This document shows, in pieces, positions 23,259 through 31,855 of a stretch of 32,766 bases of DNA. The position numbers and the translations under genes are program-made. The notes beneath the pieces are model-generated. The model was given only the letters and a program-made list of their open reading frames with translations. It had not been told where the DNA came from and did no database searches. Positions within the stretch are counted from its first letter, which is position 1; each line of letters begins with the position of its first letter. Location of the stretch: assembly GCA_019748395.1 (NCBI GenBank), contig JAIEPM010000471.1:1-32766 (forward strand), written 5' to 3'. The DNA is from Candidatus Obscuribacterales bacterium (GTDB taxonomy: Bacteria; Cyanobacteriota; Vampirovibrionia; Obscuribacterales; Obscuribacteraceae).

Positions 23259-25766
23259 ATGGCTGAAGACGTTGTAACGTCGGGAAAGATTGACAAGGAT
23301 GCTGCAATTGCCGGGTTAGAAGCCCTTCGGGAGAGGGGGGCCGACCTGAATCCTTATTCTCTGGCTGTCGAATTGAATATTAGTGCCCGCGAAATTGTTG
23401 TCGACGCAGCGGTGATGGAGCTCATTTCTCAGGCCAGAGGCGATCTTAACGGGATTGTCGCAGCCGAATATGACAAGCTTTTGAAAAAAATTGAAGAGCT
23501 GGAAGAGCTGATTGTTTACATGCAAGATGAGTCGGACCAGACAGTTTCGCAATTGACTGAATCTATTGAGCGTCTCGAAGAAGAAAAGCAGTCCTTAACA
23601 GATAAAGAACAAGCTCTCTTGTCCAGGCTCGAGCAAATAGAATCAAATGCAAATATCGATGTCACTAATAATAGTCCCTCTGCGCAAGACGAGATTAGTA
23701 GGTTAAATCAGGAACTCTCTGAATTGCGGGCTCTTAACAATAAATTGCTTGAGCAAACGAAAGCGCTGGAAGATGCAAATCAGGTTCTGGCTCTAAGCAT
23801 GCAAGTGTCCTGGCAGCAGGGCTTTGATTCAGCTCGATCCGAGTCCGAACTGAGCTACGCTGCGGAAAGCGAGGCTGCCACCGCTGCTGGTGGCGCGAAT
23901 CTTGCTGACTTTGAGCAAGGGTTTGAACAAGCTAGTCTTGCCGAGCCGCTTGAGCTTGGGGATTATTCAGGTGATCAGTTTGAAGCGGAGCCTGACGGGC
24001 AAGCAACTGTGGAAGAGCAGGACGCAGCGGCAGAAGAGCAGCTGGATGGGGCGCCGGAGCTGGAAGTGCTTCCGGACTTCGTGCCGGAGCTGAGCACGGA
24101 GCTTGCCGAAGAACTACTTTCAAGTGATGAAGAAGCTTCAGATAATTCAAGTCTCGATTATGTTGAAGTTGCGGCATCTGATTTTGCTGAGAATTCTTTA
24201 GCCCAGGAAGAAGTTTCCGAAGAGGAATTTGTTCTTGAAGAAGCAAGCGAAAATGAATTGATTGAGGAAGAGCTTCCGCCTGAAGTGACCGAGGGGCTTG
24301 GTTCTGCTATTTTGCATGACGCTTCGGTCGAAGAAGAGCAGTTTCCGGAGTCTTCTACGCTTGAAGAGCCTGTTCCCGCTGCCGAGCATTCCGCGCCTGC
24401 CGTCAGCGTTGATGCGGTGAAGGAAATGGCTGATTTTCTTTTGACTCCCAGTACTAAAGCCAAGCCTCCAAAGCTTATTCCTCCCAAGCAATTGCCGCCT
24501 CCGCTTGCAGCAAAGTCAGCGCAGCCTGCGCCGGAGAACGTTTCTCACGACTCAGTGAACGAATCTTTGCTGGTGCCTGCAGACTCTATTGATTACAGTT
24601 TGCCGAATTACATGGATTCCGGATTTTTCGATTCAGGCGAGACGCTTTTGGACTCTGCTCCTCCCGACGAGACTGAGTCCGCCACCTTTGGAGATCCTGA
24701 TGCGCTTCAGGAATCGTTGCCGGACTCAGATTCGAATTTTGCTTATTCAGAGAGCTCCGAGTCTCAGCCGCAATCACTCTATGATCCAAACGCTTCATGT
24801 GATCAAGATGCTGCTTATGATCCAAATGCTCCATATGATCCAGCTGCTAATTACGATCCAAATGCAGCATATGATCCAGACGCTACTTACGATCCGAATG
24901 CAGCATATGATCCGAATGCTGCGTACGATCCAAATACTACTTACGATCAAGATGCTGCTTATGATCCAAATGCTGCTTATGATCCAAATGCCGCTTATGA
25001 TTCAGTCGAAGGCTTCGAGCAAAATGAGGTTGCCGATGCAGATCTAGTTGCTGCTGAAATCCAAAACGAGTCGACTGCCGGAAGTCCGCTCGCAGCTGAG
25101 CCTGCAGGAATTTTCAGTAAAGCTGTATCTGAGGCTCTGTCCGGGCAAACAGAATTTTCGGAATTGCAATACGATTCCAATGCGCCTGGGCAGGAACTCT
25201 CCGGAGCATCTGAAAAGCCCGCAGACTCAATAAATTTGTCTCCTGACGGAACCCTTGTGGACATGGAGATGATCAAATTGCGAGATGAAGCAATCGCAAA
25301 AGCTGCTGCAGAGCAGGCGAAAGCCGCTTTTGACCCAAACGAGCTTCGAGATCTAGTACATCACAGGTTTAAAGCACCGGAAGAGTCTCAGGCTGCTTCT
25401 GAAGCAGATGCTCCTGTGCCTAAAACACCGCTCAACAAGTTTGTCGGAAGCAAGAGTACAGGTACTCATGAGCAGCCGATGATGCCGCGAATGGTATCGC
25501 CGGACATAAGGCGAGCCTGCAAATTGCTGGGGCTGCGCCCGGAGGACCTCAGCAAGCAAGTTGTAATCGATGCCTGGAAGAGAGAAATGGCAAAACCTGG
25601 AGTTCACCCCGATACGGGGGGTGACACTGAAATGGCGATGTATCTTAACAATGCTAAAGATACGCTGGTCAAGTATCTGGAGGCTCAAGCACCCAAGCTT
25701 GGCAAAGTCTTCGGATCCAAGGGGGGAGACTCCAGCAAGGAGCCGCCCAAGCGTGATAAGGGCTAA
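23259..25766 (+). CDS. Acidic repeat protein with C-terminal J-like domain
   Basis: An 835-residue cytoplasmic-looking protein with no signal peptide. Residues about 10-75 are helical, with a winged-helix flavour (L-N-P-Y-S-L-A-V-E-L-N-I-S-A-R-E). A Glu/Leu-rich coiled coil spans about 75-190. A very acidic, Ala/Glu/Ser-rich region follows (about 200-500), then tandem hexapeptides Y-D-P-N-A-A (508-579). The last 85 residues contain a J-domain-like helical unit: A-C-K-L-L-G-L-R-P-E-D-L, then A-W-K-R-E-M-A-K-P-G-V-H-P-D-T-G-G-D with the H-P-D triad at 783-785, and a closing helix. J-domains stimulate Hsp70 ATPase; a C-terminal one on a disordered scaffold is unusual. It is 40 nt upstream of der. 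The function is unknown. Confidence 0.85.
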   Translation: MAEDVVTSGKIDKDAAIAGLEALRERGADLNPYSLAVELNISAREIVVDAAVMELISQARGDLNGIVAAEYDKLLKKIEELEELIVYMQDESDQTVSQLTESIERLEEEKQSLTDKEQALLSRLEQIESNANIDVTNNSPSAQDEISRLNQELSELRALNNKLLEQTKALEDANQVLALSMQVSWQQGFDSARSESELSYAAESEAATAAGGANLADFEQGFEQASLAEPLELGDYSGDQFEAEPDGQATVEEQDAAAEEQLDGAPELEVLPDFVPELSTELAEELLSSDEEASDNSSLDYVEVAASDFAENSLAQEEVSEEEFVLEEASENELIEEELPPEVTEGLGSAILHDASVEEEQFPESSTLEEPVPAAEHSAPAVSVDAVKEMADFLLTPSTKAKPPKLIPPKQLPPPLAAKSAQPAPENVSHDSVNESLLVPADSIDYSLPNYMDSGFFDSGETLLDSAPPDETESATFGDPDALQESLPDSDSNFAYSESSESQPQSLYDPNASCDQDAAYDPNAPYDPAANYDPNAAYDPDATYDPNAAYDPNAAYDPNTTYDQDAAYDPNAAYDPNAAYDSVEGFEQNEVADADLVAAEIQNESTAGSPLAAEPAGIFSKAVSEALSGQTEFSELQYDSNAPGQELSGASEKPADSINLSPDGTLVDMEMIKLRDEAIAKAAAEQAKAAFDPNELRDLVHHRFKAPEESQAASEADAPVPKTPLNKFVGSKSTGTHEQPMMPRMVSPDIRRACKLLGLRPEDLSKQVVIDAWKREMAKPGVHPDTGGDTEMAMYLNNAKDTLVKYLEAQAPKLGKVFGSKGGDSSKEPPKRDKG
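24780..24995 (+). repeat. Twelve tandem 18-bp units encoding Y-D-P-N-A-A
   Basis: Twelve in-frame 18-nt units starting with TAT/TAC/TGT GAT, with a truncated thirteenth at 24996. The units read Y-D-P-N-A-A or close variants (P to Q, N to D or A, final A to S, P, N or T). The third-base differences between units show that it is not a very recent duplication, but unit number may still vary between strains. Confidence 0.95.
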
Positions 25767-25806
25767 GTCGCTCTGACGTGCTACCATGTCCTGCTGGGGG
25801 TAGCAC

Positions 25807-27183
25807 ATGATTAAGCCCGTAGTTGTCATCGTTGGTCGTCCGAATGTGGGGAAGTCAACCTTCTTCAATCGTTGCGTGGGCGGTCGAGAAGCCATTGTTT
25901 ACGACCAGCCCGGCGTGACTCGCGATCGCATATATCGTGATTGTGACTGGTCCGGTCATGATCTGCTCCTTGTGGATACGGGCGGCTTATTGCCGGATTC
26001 AACCGAAGAGATGAGTCGACAAGTGCGCGAGCAGGTCAAGAACGCGGTTGATGAAGCGGATCTTGTCGTGTTCATGGTTGACGGTAAAGCCGGCGTGACC
26101 GGTGCAGACCAGGATGTTGCAAACATGCTGAGGCGAAGCAAGAAGCCTGTTCTTTTGGCGGTCAACAAAATCGACAGCCCGAGAGAAGAAGCCAATTTAC
26201 TCGACTTCTACAGCTTGGGACTGGGTGAACCCATGTCCTTATCGGCGCTTCGGGGAACCGGCGGTGTCGGTGACTTGCTTGATAAGGTTTTGGAAACGAT
26301 ACCTCCCGATTTGAAAGCCGCCTGTCGGCGCAACGGCAAAGAAGATGAATCTGAGTCGGAAGAAGAAGAAGAACGCAAAGATTTTTCGCTGGCAATCGTG
26401 GGCAGACCTAATGTCGGGAAGTCTTCAATCATTAATGCCATAACCGGAACCCAGCGTTCGATCGTCACTGATATACCAGGCACCACCCGTGATGCACTTG
26501 ATACGATTTTCGAATTTGAAGATCGCAAGATTACTTTGATTGATACGGCCGGAATCAGGCGTAAATCAAAGGTTGATTACGGGGTTGAAGCATTCTCCGT
26601 GGTCAGAGCTTTGAACTCGATCGAAAGAGCCGATGTCGTTGTTCTTGTCCTTGACGCTAACCAGGAGATCGCCGACCAGGATCAAAAGATTGCACAAAAA
26701 ATAATAGATGCGGGTAAGGCTGCCATTGTTGTGTTTAACAAGTGGGATTTGGTTTCCAACAAATCAAGTCGTCTTATGAACGAGTACATGGACAAAATTG
26801 TTCAAGACCTGCCTCATTTGAAATTTGTAGAAGCTGTTTTTACTTCGGCCAAAAGCGGGCAGCGAGTGCAGAAAATTCTTGAAACTGCAGCCAGAGCATT
26901 TGAGCAAACACAAAGAAGAGTGAGCACGGCAACTTTCAACAGCGTAATTCAGGACGCGCAAATGCTTACACCGGCGCCTTCGGGCAAGAGGGGTCGACGT
27001 TTGCGCATATATTACGGAACGCAAGTTTCTATTTGTCCGCCCTCTTTTATTTTGAAAGTCAACGACGATAAGCTCGCAGACTCCAGCTATTTGACTTATC
27101 TTGAAAGAAAAATTCGGGAATCGTTTGGCTTTAAGGGCACTCCTATTCGCCTGTTCTTAAGACCAAAGGAGAGGGATAAATAA
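25807..27183 (+). CDS. der: Ribosome-assembly GTPase Der (EngA)
   Basis: A 458-residue tandem GTPase needed for 50S maturation. G domain 1 starts with G-R-P-N-V-G-K-S-T (about 9-17), with D-T-G-G and N-K-I-D. Domain 2 has G-R-P-N-V-G-K-S-S (about 199-207), D-T-A-G-I and N-K-W-D. The KH-like C-terminal domain contains the run from P-A-P-S-G-K-R-G-R-R-L-R-I-Y-Y to P-P-S-F-I-L-K-V-N. The inter-domain linker is an acidic E/D/S stretch followed by a polyglutamate. ATG 25807 follows GGGGGTAGC. The plsY-htrA gene starts 3 nt after the stop, so they are co-transcribed. Confidence 0.98.
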   Translation: MIKPVVVIVGRPNVGKSTFFNRCVGGREAIVYDQPGVTRDRIYRDCDWSGHDLLLVDTGGLLPDSTEEMSRQVREQVKNAVDEADLVVFMVDGKAGVTGADQDVANMLRRSKKPVLLAVNKIDSPREEANLLDFYSLGLGEPMSLSALRGTGGVGDLLDKVLETIPPDLKAACRRNGKEDESESEEEEERKDFSLAIVGRPNVGKSSIINAITGTQRSIVTDIPGTTRDALDTIFEFEDRKITLIDTAGIRRKSKVDYGVEAFSVVRALNSIERADVVVLVLDANQEIADQDQKIAQKIIDAGKAAIVVFNKWDLVSNKSSRLMNEYMDKIVQDLPHLKFVEAVFTSAKSGQRVQKILETAARAFEQTQRRVSTATFNSVIQDAQMLTPAPSGKRGRRLRIYYGTQVSICPPSFILKVNDDKLADSSYLTYLERKIRESFGFKGTPIRLFLRPKERDK

Positions 27184-27186
27184 TCA

Positions 27187-29118
27187 ATGCTGGCTATACT
27201 CCTGCTTTCTGTGATTTCCTATCTAATGGGCGCGATCCCAACTGGATATTGGGTTGGGAAGATAGTCAAAGGAATTGATATTCGCACGGTCGGCAGTTGC
27301 TCCACCGGTGCAACGAACGTATTGCGCAGCGTCGGAAAAGGTCCGGCTGTTTTTGTTTTGATTTTTGATATGTTCAAAGGGGCTTTCCCCGTGCTCCTGG
27401 GTATTGCGGCTTGTGACCCGCAGGGGCATCAATCCATGCCCATTCCGGCGATTTTGAGTTTGACGGCGGATAGCAGTCTTCAAAACAGTCCTTTTGTAAC
27501 TTACTACGTGATGCCTGCTATAACCGGGATTATTTCGATGATCGGGCACAGCAAGTCGATTTTTCTAAACATGCAGGGTGGTAAAAGTGCCGCTACAGGG
27601 CTCGGAACGCTGGCGGCGATGAACCCGACTGCCGGGGCGCTCATGTTCGTAGTTTTTGTATTGACCATATACATCGGTCGTTATGTGTCTGTTGGTTCAA
27701 TGATGGCTGCCTTTGTTGGACCGGTATTAATGTATGCTTTTGGCGGCAAGATGAGTTTTGTTATCTACAACATCGTCGGGAGTTCTTACGTGATTTTTCG
27801 ACATAAGGCAAATATCAAAAGACTGCTTTCAGGCACCGAGCCGAAGATTGGTGAAAAGGCAAAGCTTGAAGAAAAGAATGAAAATAGCGACGGCAAGGGA
27901 GACGCGACCAAAACGCTTGCATTGATGCTAGCTGTTCTGGGACTCAATTGTTTCTTGGCTGCCGATGCAGAGACACTCAAGAAAGCTTCTCCGGATAAGT
28001 TGATCAAAGCATCGGAGAACAGCAGAGCAAAAATAATTGCAGTCAAGCAGGCTAATTCGGCAGCGAAAAGCAATAACTCCAGAAAAGATGATGCTGTCCC
28101 GGCAAAAGTCGTGGAGTCCTTTGCCTCAGCACCGCCTGCTCCGGTGACAGCCGAAGAAGCAACAACCATTAAAGTCTATAAAACCGACAGCAAAGCCGTT
28201 GTTAACGTCACAACCAGCAATGTCACTCCGGAAACAGTCATGTACGGTCTGGCTCCTGCCGCTGATACCGGCTCCGGCTCGATAATATCCACGGATGGTT
28301 ATGTCTTGACCAATAACCATGTTATTAATGGTGCCAGCATGGTAAAAGTCACTCTTTTCGATGGAACGCCTTTTCCTGCAAAGCTTGTGGGAGTCGACCC
28401 TGATAACGATATTGCAGTTTTGAAAATCGATCCCGGCGCTCGCAAATTGTCTACCATCAAGTTTGGGGATTCCAGCAAGCTTGAAGTTGGCAGAAGAGTT
28501 TACGCAATCGGCAATCCATTCGGACTTGATCTGACTATGACTTCAGGCATAATTTCCAGTGTTGGACGCACTTTGCGCACCGAGCATGGTCGAGTAATTA
28601 AAGGCGTTCTGCAAACCGACGCAGCTATAAATCCGGGCAATTCCGGCGGACCCTTGCTTGACACGCAGGGCAATATGGTTGGTGTCACAACTGCCATATT
28701 GAGTAAGGTGCAACAGAGTGCGGGTATTGGTTTTGCGATTCCGGTTAATGTGGTGAAAAGAGTTGTGCCGCAGCTTATTGCTCACGGGGCGATACTTCGG
28801 CCTGACCTTGGAATTCTCCGGGTTTATCCAACCCAGATGGGTCTGATGATTGTTGCAGTCGATCCTAACGGACCGGCCGCTGACGCCGGACTTCATGGAC
28901 CGACTGTAAGGCGATACTCTGTAGGGGGATTTGATTTTAATCAGGTTGACAATAGCGCTGCAGACATTATCGTAGGCATAGATGCGCAGCGGGTTAACTC
29001 AGTTGATGATCTGCTCAGCTATGTGGAAAGCAAAAAACCTGGTCAAGTGGTTACACTGAATGTTTTAAGGCAGGGGCAAGTTACTAGAATTCAAGTAAAA
29101 TTAGCTCAACCGAAATAG
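27187..29118 (+). CDS. plsY: PlsY acyltransferase fused to an HtrA/DegP-like periplasmic protease
   Basis: A 643-residue fusion. Residues 1-220 are PlsY, the membrane acyl-phosphate:glycerol-3-phosphate acyltransferase of phospholipid synthesis: motif 1 in S-C-S-T-G-A-T-N-V-L-R, motif 2 in G-H-S-K with G-G-K-S-A-A-T-G-L-G, motif 3 in H-K-A-N-I-K-R-L-L-S-G-T-E. PlsY is known to end in the cytoplasm. A charged linker and a further membrane helix (about 243-260) would carry the chain out. Residues 320-525 are a trypsin-fold protease with H378 (N-N-H-V-I), D408 (N-D-I-A-V-L) and S486 (G-N-S-G-G-P), all intact. A PDZ domain fills about 535-640. The frame is continuous. ATG 27922 could in principle give a separate protease, but no good ribosome site precedes it. 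It lies in an operon with der. Confidence 0.92.
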   Translation: MLAILLLSVISYLMGAIPTGYWVGKIVKGIDIRTVGSCSTGATNVLRSVGKGPAVFVLIFDMFKGAFPVLLGIAACDPQGHQSMPIPAILSLTADSSLQNSPFVTYYVMPAITGIISMIGHSKSIFLNMQGGKSAATGLGTLAAMNPTAGALMFVVFVLTIYIGRYVSVGSMMAAFVGPVLMYAFGGKMSFVIYNIVGSSYVIFRHKANIKRLLSGTEPKIGEKAKLEEKNENSDGKGDATKTLALMLAVLGLNCFLAADAETLKKASPDKLIKASENSRAKIIAVKQANSAAKSNNSRKDDAVPAKVVESFASAPPAPVTAEEATTIKVYKTDSKAVVNVTTSNVTPETVMYGLAPAADTGSGSIISTDGYVLTNNHVINGASMVKVTLFDGTPFPAKLVGVDPDNDIAVLKIDPGARKLSTIKFGDSSKLEVGRRVYAIGNPFGLDLTMTSGIISSVGRTLRTEHGRVIKGVLQTDAAINPGNSGGPLLDTQGNMVGVTTAILSKVQQSAGIGFAIPVNVVKRVVPQLIAHGAILRPDLGILRVYPTQMGLMIVAVDPNGPAADAGLHGPTVRRYSVGGFDFNQVDNSAADIIVGIDAQRVNSVDDLLSYVESKKPGQVVTLNVLRQGQVTRIQVKLAQPK

Positions 29119-29174
29119 CCTGACGGCATTTAGTATTCTAAGTATCGACTAAATAAGCACTATGGGAGAAGAAC

Positions 29175-29897
29175 TTGGCCAGAATTCTGGTAATCGATGA
29201 TGATCAAGCCATTGCTGAGCTAATCAAGGTCAATCTTGACTTGCTCGGGCACCAGGTAAGCACCGCAAATGATGGCATGAAGGGATTGGCTCTGGCGCAG
29301 CAAAACAGACCGGACCTGATTGTTCTGGATGTCATGATGCCCGACCTGGACGGATTTACCGTTTGTCAGCGACTTCGGCAGAACACCGGTACTGCCGGTA
29401 TTCCAGTTCTCATGCTCACTGCTCTTGGTATGACCAAAGACAAGGTAAAAGGTTTCGATTCCGGTGCGGATGACTATCTAACCAAGCCTTTCGAAATTCC
29501 AGAGCTGCAGGTCCGAGTCCGGGCTTTGCTTCGGAGAGCCGGTTCTGTTCCGCAATCAGCATCTTTGCCGGAGATTCTCACTGCCGGCGAAATAACGCTG
29601 GTTCCTGAGAATTTGCAAGCAAAAGTTAAAGAGCGAGTCGTCAAGCTCACGCCCACTGAATTTGAGATTCTTCATTGCTTGATGCAGCATCACGGTCAAA
29701 CCGTTTCTACGGGCAAGCTTCTTGAAGAAGTCTGGGGCTATTCACCCGATGATGACGTGGACACAATCAGAGTTCATATCCGTCACTTGAGAACACGTCT
29801 CGAGTCCGGCGATCGCAAATATATCCGAACTGTATACGGTGGCGGTTATCAACTGGTTCCGGAAGGCTTCACCAAGCAACCAGGCGACTTGAACTGA
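29175..29897 (+). CDS. OmpR/PhoB-family response regulator, RpaB-like
   Basis: A 240-residue regulator. The receiver has D8-D10, phosphoacceptor D52 in [12 protein letters not shown] in M-L-T-A-L, and the [10 protein letters not shown] motif. The winged-helix domain (about 130-232) shows [13 protein letters not shown] and the ending [10 protein letters not shown]. The start is TTG 29175: GGGAGAAG (29164-29171) is well placed, and the protein then begins A-R-I-L-V-I-D-D-D. Overall wording resembles PhoB/RpaB-like regulators. No histidine kinase is adjacent, so it is an orphan whose partner is elsewhere. Confidence 0.94.
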   Translation: MARILVIDDDQAIAELIKVNLDLLGHQVSTANDGMKGLALAQQNRPDLIVLDVMMPDLDGFTVCQRLRQNTGTAGIPVLMLTALGMTKDKVKGFDSGADDYLTKPFEIPELQVRVRALLRRAGSVPQSASLPEILTAGEITLVPENLQAKVKERVVKLTPTEFEILHCLMQHHGQTVSTGKLLEEVWGYSPDDDVDTIRVHIRHLRTRLESGDRKYIRTVYGGGYQLVPEGFTKQPGDLN

Positions 29898-29960
29898 ACT
29901 TCTAGTGATCTGAGATTCTAAATCGCCCGTCTCCTCAAGAGTCGAGAGCCTAGGTTTTGT

Positions 29961-29994
29961 AGATCTGAGATTTGCTGATGCAAATCTCAGATCT
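29961..29994. repeat. Perfect 15-bp hairpin, with a nearby partial copy
   Basis: AGATCTGAGATTTGC (29961-29975) and GCAAATCTCAGATCT (29980-29994) form a perfect stem around the tetraloop TGAT. GATCTGAGATT also occurs alone at 29908-29918, so the motif is present three times in 90 nt. No T-tract follows on the + strand. It may be a processing or transcription-end structure for the regulator gene, or a DNA-binding site. Confidence 0.75.
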
Positions 29995-30081
29995 TACTAA
30001 AGATTGATTGGGTTTAATCTCTTAAGTAGATTTCAGCTTTTCTTTAATGACACCGATCGCCTGTCAAGAGAAGTGGTTTTT

Positions 30082-30107
30082 AAGAGCTTTCCGTAAAGCT
30101 CTTTTTT
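30082..30107 (+). terminator. Rho-independent terminator
   Basis: AAGAGCTTT (30082-30090), loop CCGT, AAAGCTCTT (30095-30103), then continuing T residues to 30107. The 9-bp perfect stem and T-tract are typical of an intrinsic terminator. It would end transcripts of the upstream response regulator. Confidence 0.8.
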
Positions 30108-30335
30108 AGGAGCTTTGCTCGGAAGCTCTGTAATCAGCGGCTGCTGCTGGCTTTGCTCTCAGGCGGAAATCTTTTTTAGGTTAAGAGATGCGGCTTGCAT
30201 GTACATTCTTGATATCCAGCATCTATCATGATGCCTGCGTCTGATGGCAACTTCGTTTGCGGCGTCTAATGACACTTTTGGGGATTTACTCCATCATACT
30301 GTCAACGTGATCTTAAGTAGTAAGGAGAGCTTGGT
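30108..30335. other. Intergenic leader of the MBOAT gene
   Basis: This stretch holds no convincing gene. A weaker hairpin, GAGCTT/AAGCTC (30110-30128), directly follows the terminator and repeats its AGCTC motif, and a second CTTTTTTAGG occurs near 30171. AAGGAGAG at 30322-30329 is the ribosome site of the next gene. A promoter must lie here, but I cannot place it with confidence. Confidence 0.4.
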
Positions 30336-31793
30336 TTGCTTTTCAATAGTCTCCAGTATCTCGTCTTTCTGCCGACAGTATTTTTGCTGTTCTGGCTTGT
30401 ACCGCATCGCTTGCGTGTGCCACTGCTTCTGGTGGCAAGCTATGTGTTCTATATGTCCTGGAAGCCTATCTACGGTCTCTTGATCTTCGGACTTACGCTC
30501 GGCAATTTCTTGCTGGTGCCGCTTGTTGCAAAAGCGGAAGACGTCAAAAAGAAAAAGCTCTGGCTGGGTGTTGTTGTCGCGGTCAACCTGATCACGCTGG
30601 CTATTTTCAAATACGCTTATTTCGGCATCGACTGTTTGAAGACCGGTCTGAATCTGGTCCACATCAACTGGCATGAACCGCATCTACATATATTGCTGCC
30701 TCTGGGCATCTCTTTCTTTGTTTTTGAGTTTATTCACTATGCCGTTGAAGTTTATCGCGGCAAGCCGGTCGTGAAGAAGTTCATGGATTTCGCGCTTTTC
30801 GCCTCCTTTTTTCCAACCCAAATTGCCGGACCAATCAAACGCTATCAGGACTTTATTCCTCAGCTCGATATCCCGGCCAAGTTTAAGTGGGAATACGTTG
30901 ATGAAGGCATGCATCTTATTCTGATGGGGCTTTGCAAGAAGGTGTTGCTTGCAGACAACCTGGCGCTGGTTGTTCAAGCCGGTTTCAGTCATCCGGAAAA
31001 GTTCAGCTCCATTGATATGTGGCTGATTACTTACGCTTTTGCTTTTCAGATCTTTTTTGACTTTGCCGGTTATACCGATATTGCTCGTGGTTCGGCAATG
31101 CTCTTCGGCTACAAAGTTCCAATTAACTTCAATTTGCCTTATCTGGCGGCCAACGCTGCTGATTTCTGGCATCGCTGGCATATCAGCCTGTCGACCTGGT
31201 TGCGCGATTATCTCTTTATTCCGCTGGGTGGCTCTAGAGGTAATTTGCCTTTTGTGTATCGCAATCTTTTTATCACGATGGCACTGGGTGGGCTCTGGCA
31301 CGGTGCTGCCAACCACTTCCTGCTCTGGGGCGTTTATCAGGGCTTGCTCTTGATTGCTCACCGTGAATATGTGCGGTTCATGGACTCAATCGGCTTGCAC
31401 GCCAAACTGCTGAAGTCCAAGCTCTATCACGTCTTTTCAGTGATTGTTACTTTCCAGTTCGTTTGCGTAGGCTGGGTACTTTTCCGCGCCGAGTCCGAGC
31501 AAAATGCACTGCAAGTTTTGAGCAAGTTGGCTGAGCTGCCTGCGGCGCTATTAAATTTCAGCAGTTCGCAGCTCACTATTTTGCAAATACGCGATCCGAT
31601 CATTTTCCCGGCCATAATTTTGATTGTTCCGGCCTGCATGATTGCTCATGTAGTGGTCAACTGGCTGAACAACAAGAAGTTTTACCTGAGCCCGCCCTGG
31701 CCGGTGCAGGTGGCCGTTATGGTTGCTATGCTCTGCGTGCTGACAATCTTCAGCCCCGACACTTCACCGAAATTCATTTACTTCCAGTTCTAG
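30336..31793 (+). CDS. MBOAT acyltransferase, AlgI/DltB-like
   Basis: A 485-residue polytopic membrane protein of the AlgI type, which transfers acyl (usually acetyl) groups across the inner membrane to an exported polymer. The start M-L-F-N-S-L-Q-Y is typical of AlgI relatives; it is a TTG at 30336 with AAGGAGAG 6 nt upstream. Family landmarks: L-P-L-G-I-S-F-F-V-F-E, F-F-P-T-Q-I-A-G-P-I-K-R-Y, F-W-H-R-W-H-I-S-L-S-T-W-L-R-D-Y, and the catalytic-histidine segment G-G-L-W-H-G-A-A-N with H322. About ten or more hydrophobic helices are visible. A probable partner starts 62 nt downstream. Substrate polymer unknown; alginate is not implied. Confidence 0.93.
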   Translation: MLFNSLQYLVFLPTVFLLFWLVPHRLRVPLLLVASYVFYMSWKPIYGLLIFGLTLGNFLLVPLVAKAEDVKKKKLWLGVVVAVNLITLAIFKYAYFGIDCLKTGLNLVHINWHEPHLHILLPLGISFFVFEFIHYAVEVYRGKPVVKKFMDFALFASFFPTQIAGPIKRYQDFIPQLDIPAKFKWEYVDEGMHLILMGLCKKVLLADNLALVVQAGFSHPEKFSSIDMWLITYAFAFQIFFDFAGYTDIARGSAMLFGYKVPINFNLPYLAANAADFWHRWHISLSTWLRDYLFIPLGGSRGNLPFVYRNLFITMALGGLWHGAANHFLLWGVYQGLLLIAHREYVRFMDSIGLHAKLLKSKLYHVFSVIVTFQFVCVGWVLFRAESEQNALQVLSKLAELPAALLNFSSSQLTILQIRDPIIFPAIILIVPACMIAHVVVNWLNNKKFYLSPPWPVQVAVMVAMLCVLTIFSPDTSPKFIYFQF

Positions 31794-31855
31794 GCTGAAT
31801 GCAGTTTTTTGCAGGAAGCCGAGCTGAAGCACTGTGAGGCTCGTCCGAAAAAGAA

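Noticed and set aside
23932-24246. Antisense frames over the acidic region of the J-like protein
   Set aside because: Long reverse frames arise from GAA/GAG-rich coding sequence; they lack ribosome sites and plausible composition.
24780-24995. CRISPR array
   Set aside because: The repeats are contiguous 18-nt in-frame coding units with no unique spacers.
27922-29118. Independent htrA gene starting inside the fusion
   Set aside because: An in-frame ATG precedes a hydrophobic stretch, but no ribosome site is well placed and there is no stop between the domains; kept only as an alternative in the feature note.
30244-30483. 79-codon + strand frame before the MBOAT gene
   Set aside because: It runs into the MBOAT gene in another frame, lacks a ribosome site and has no protein-like features.
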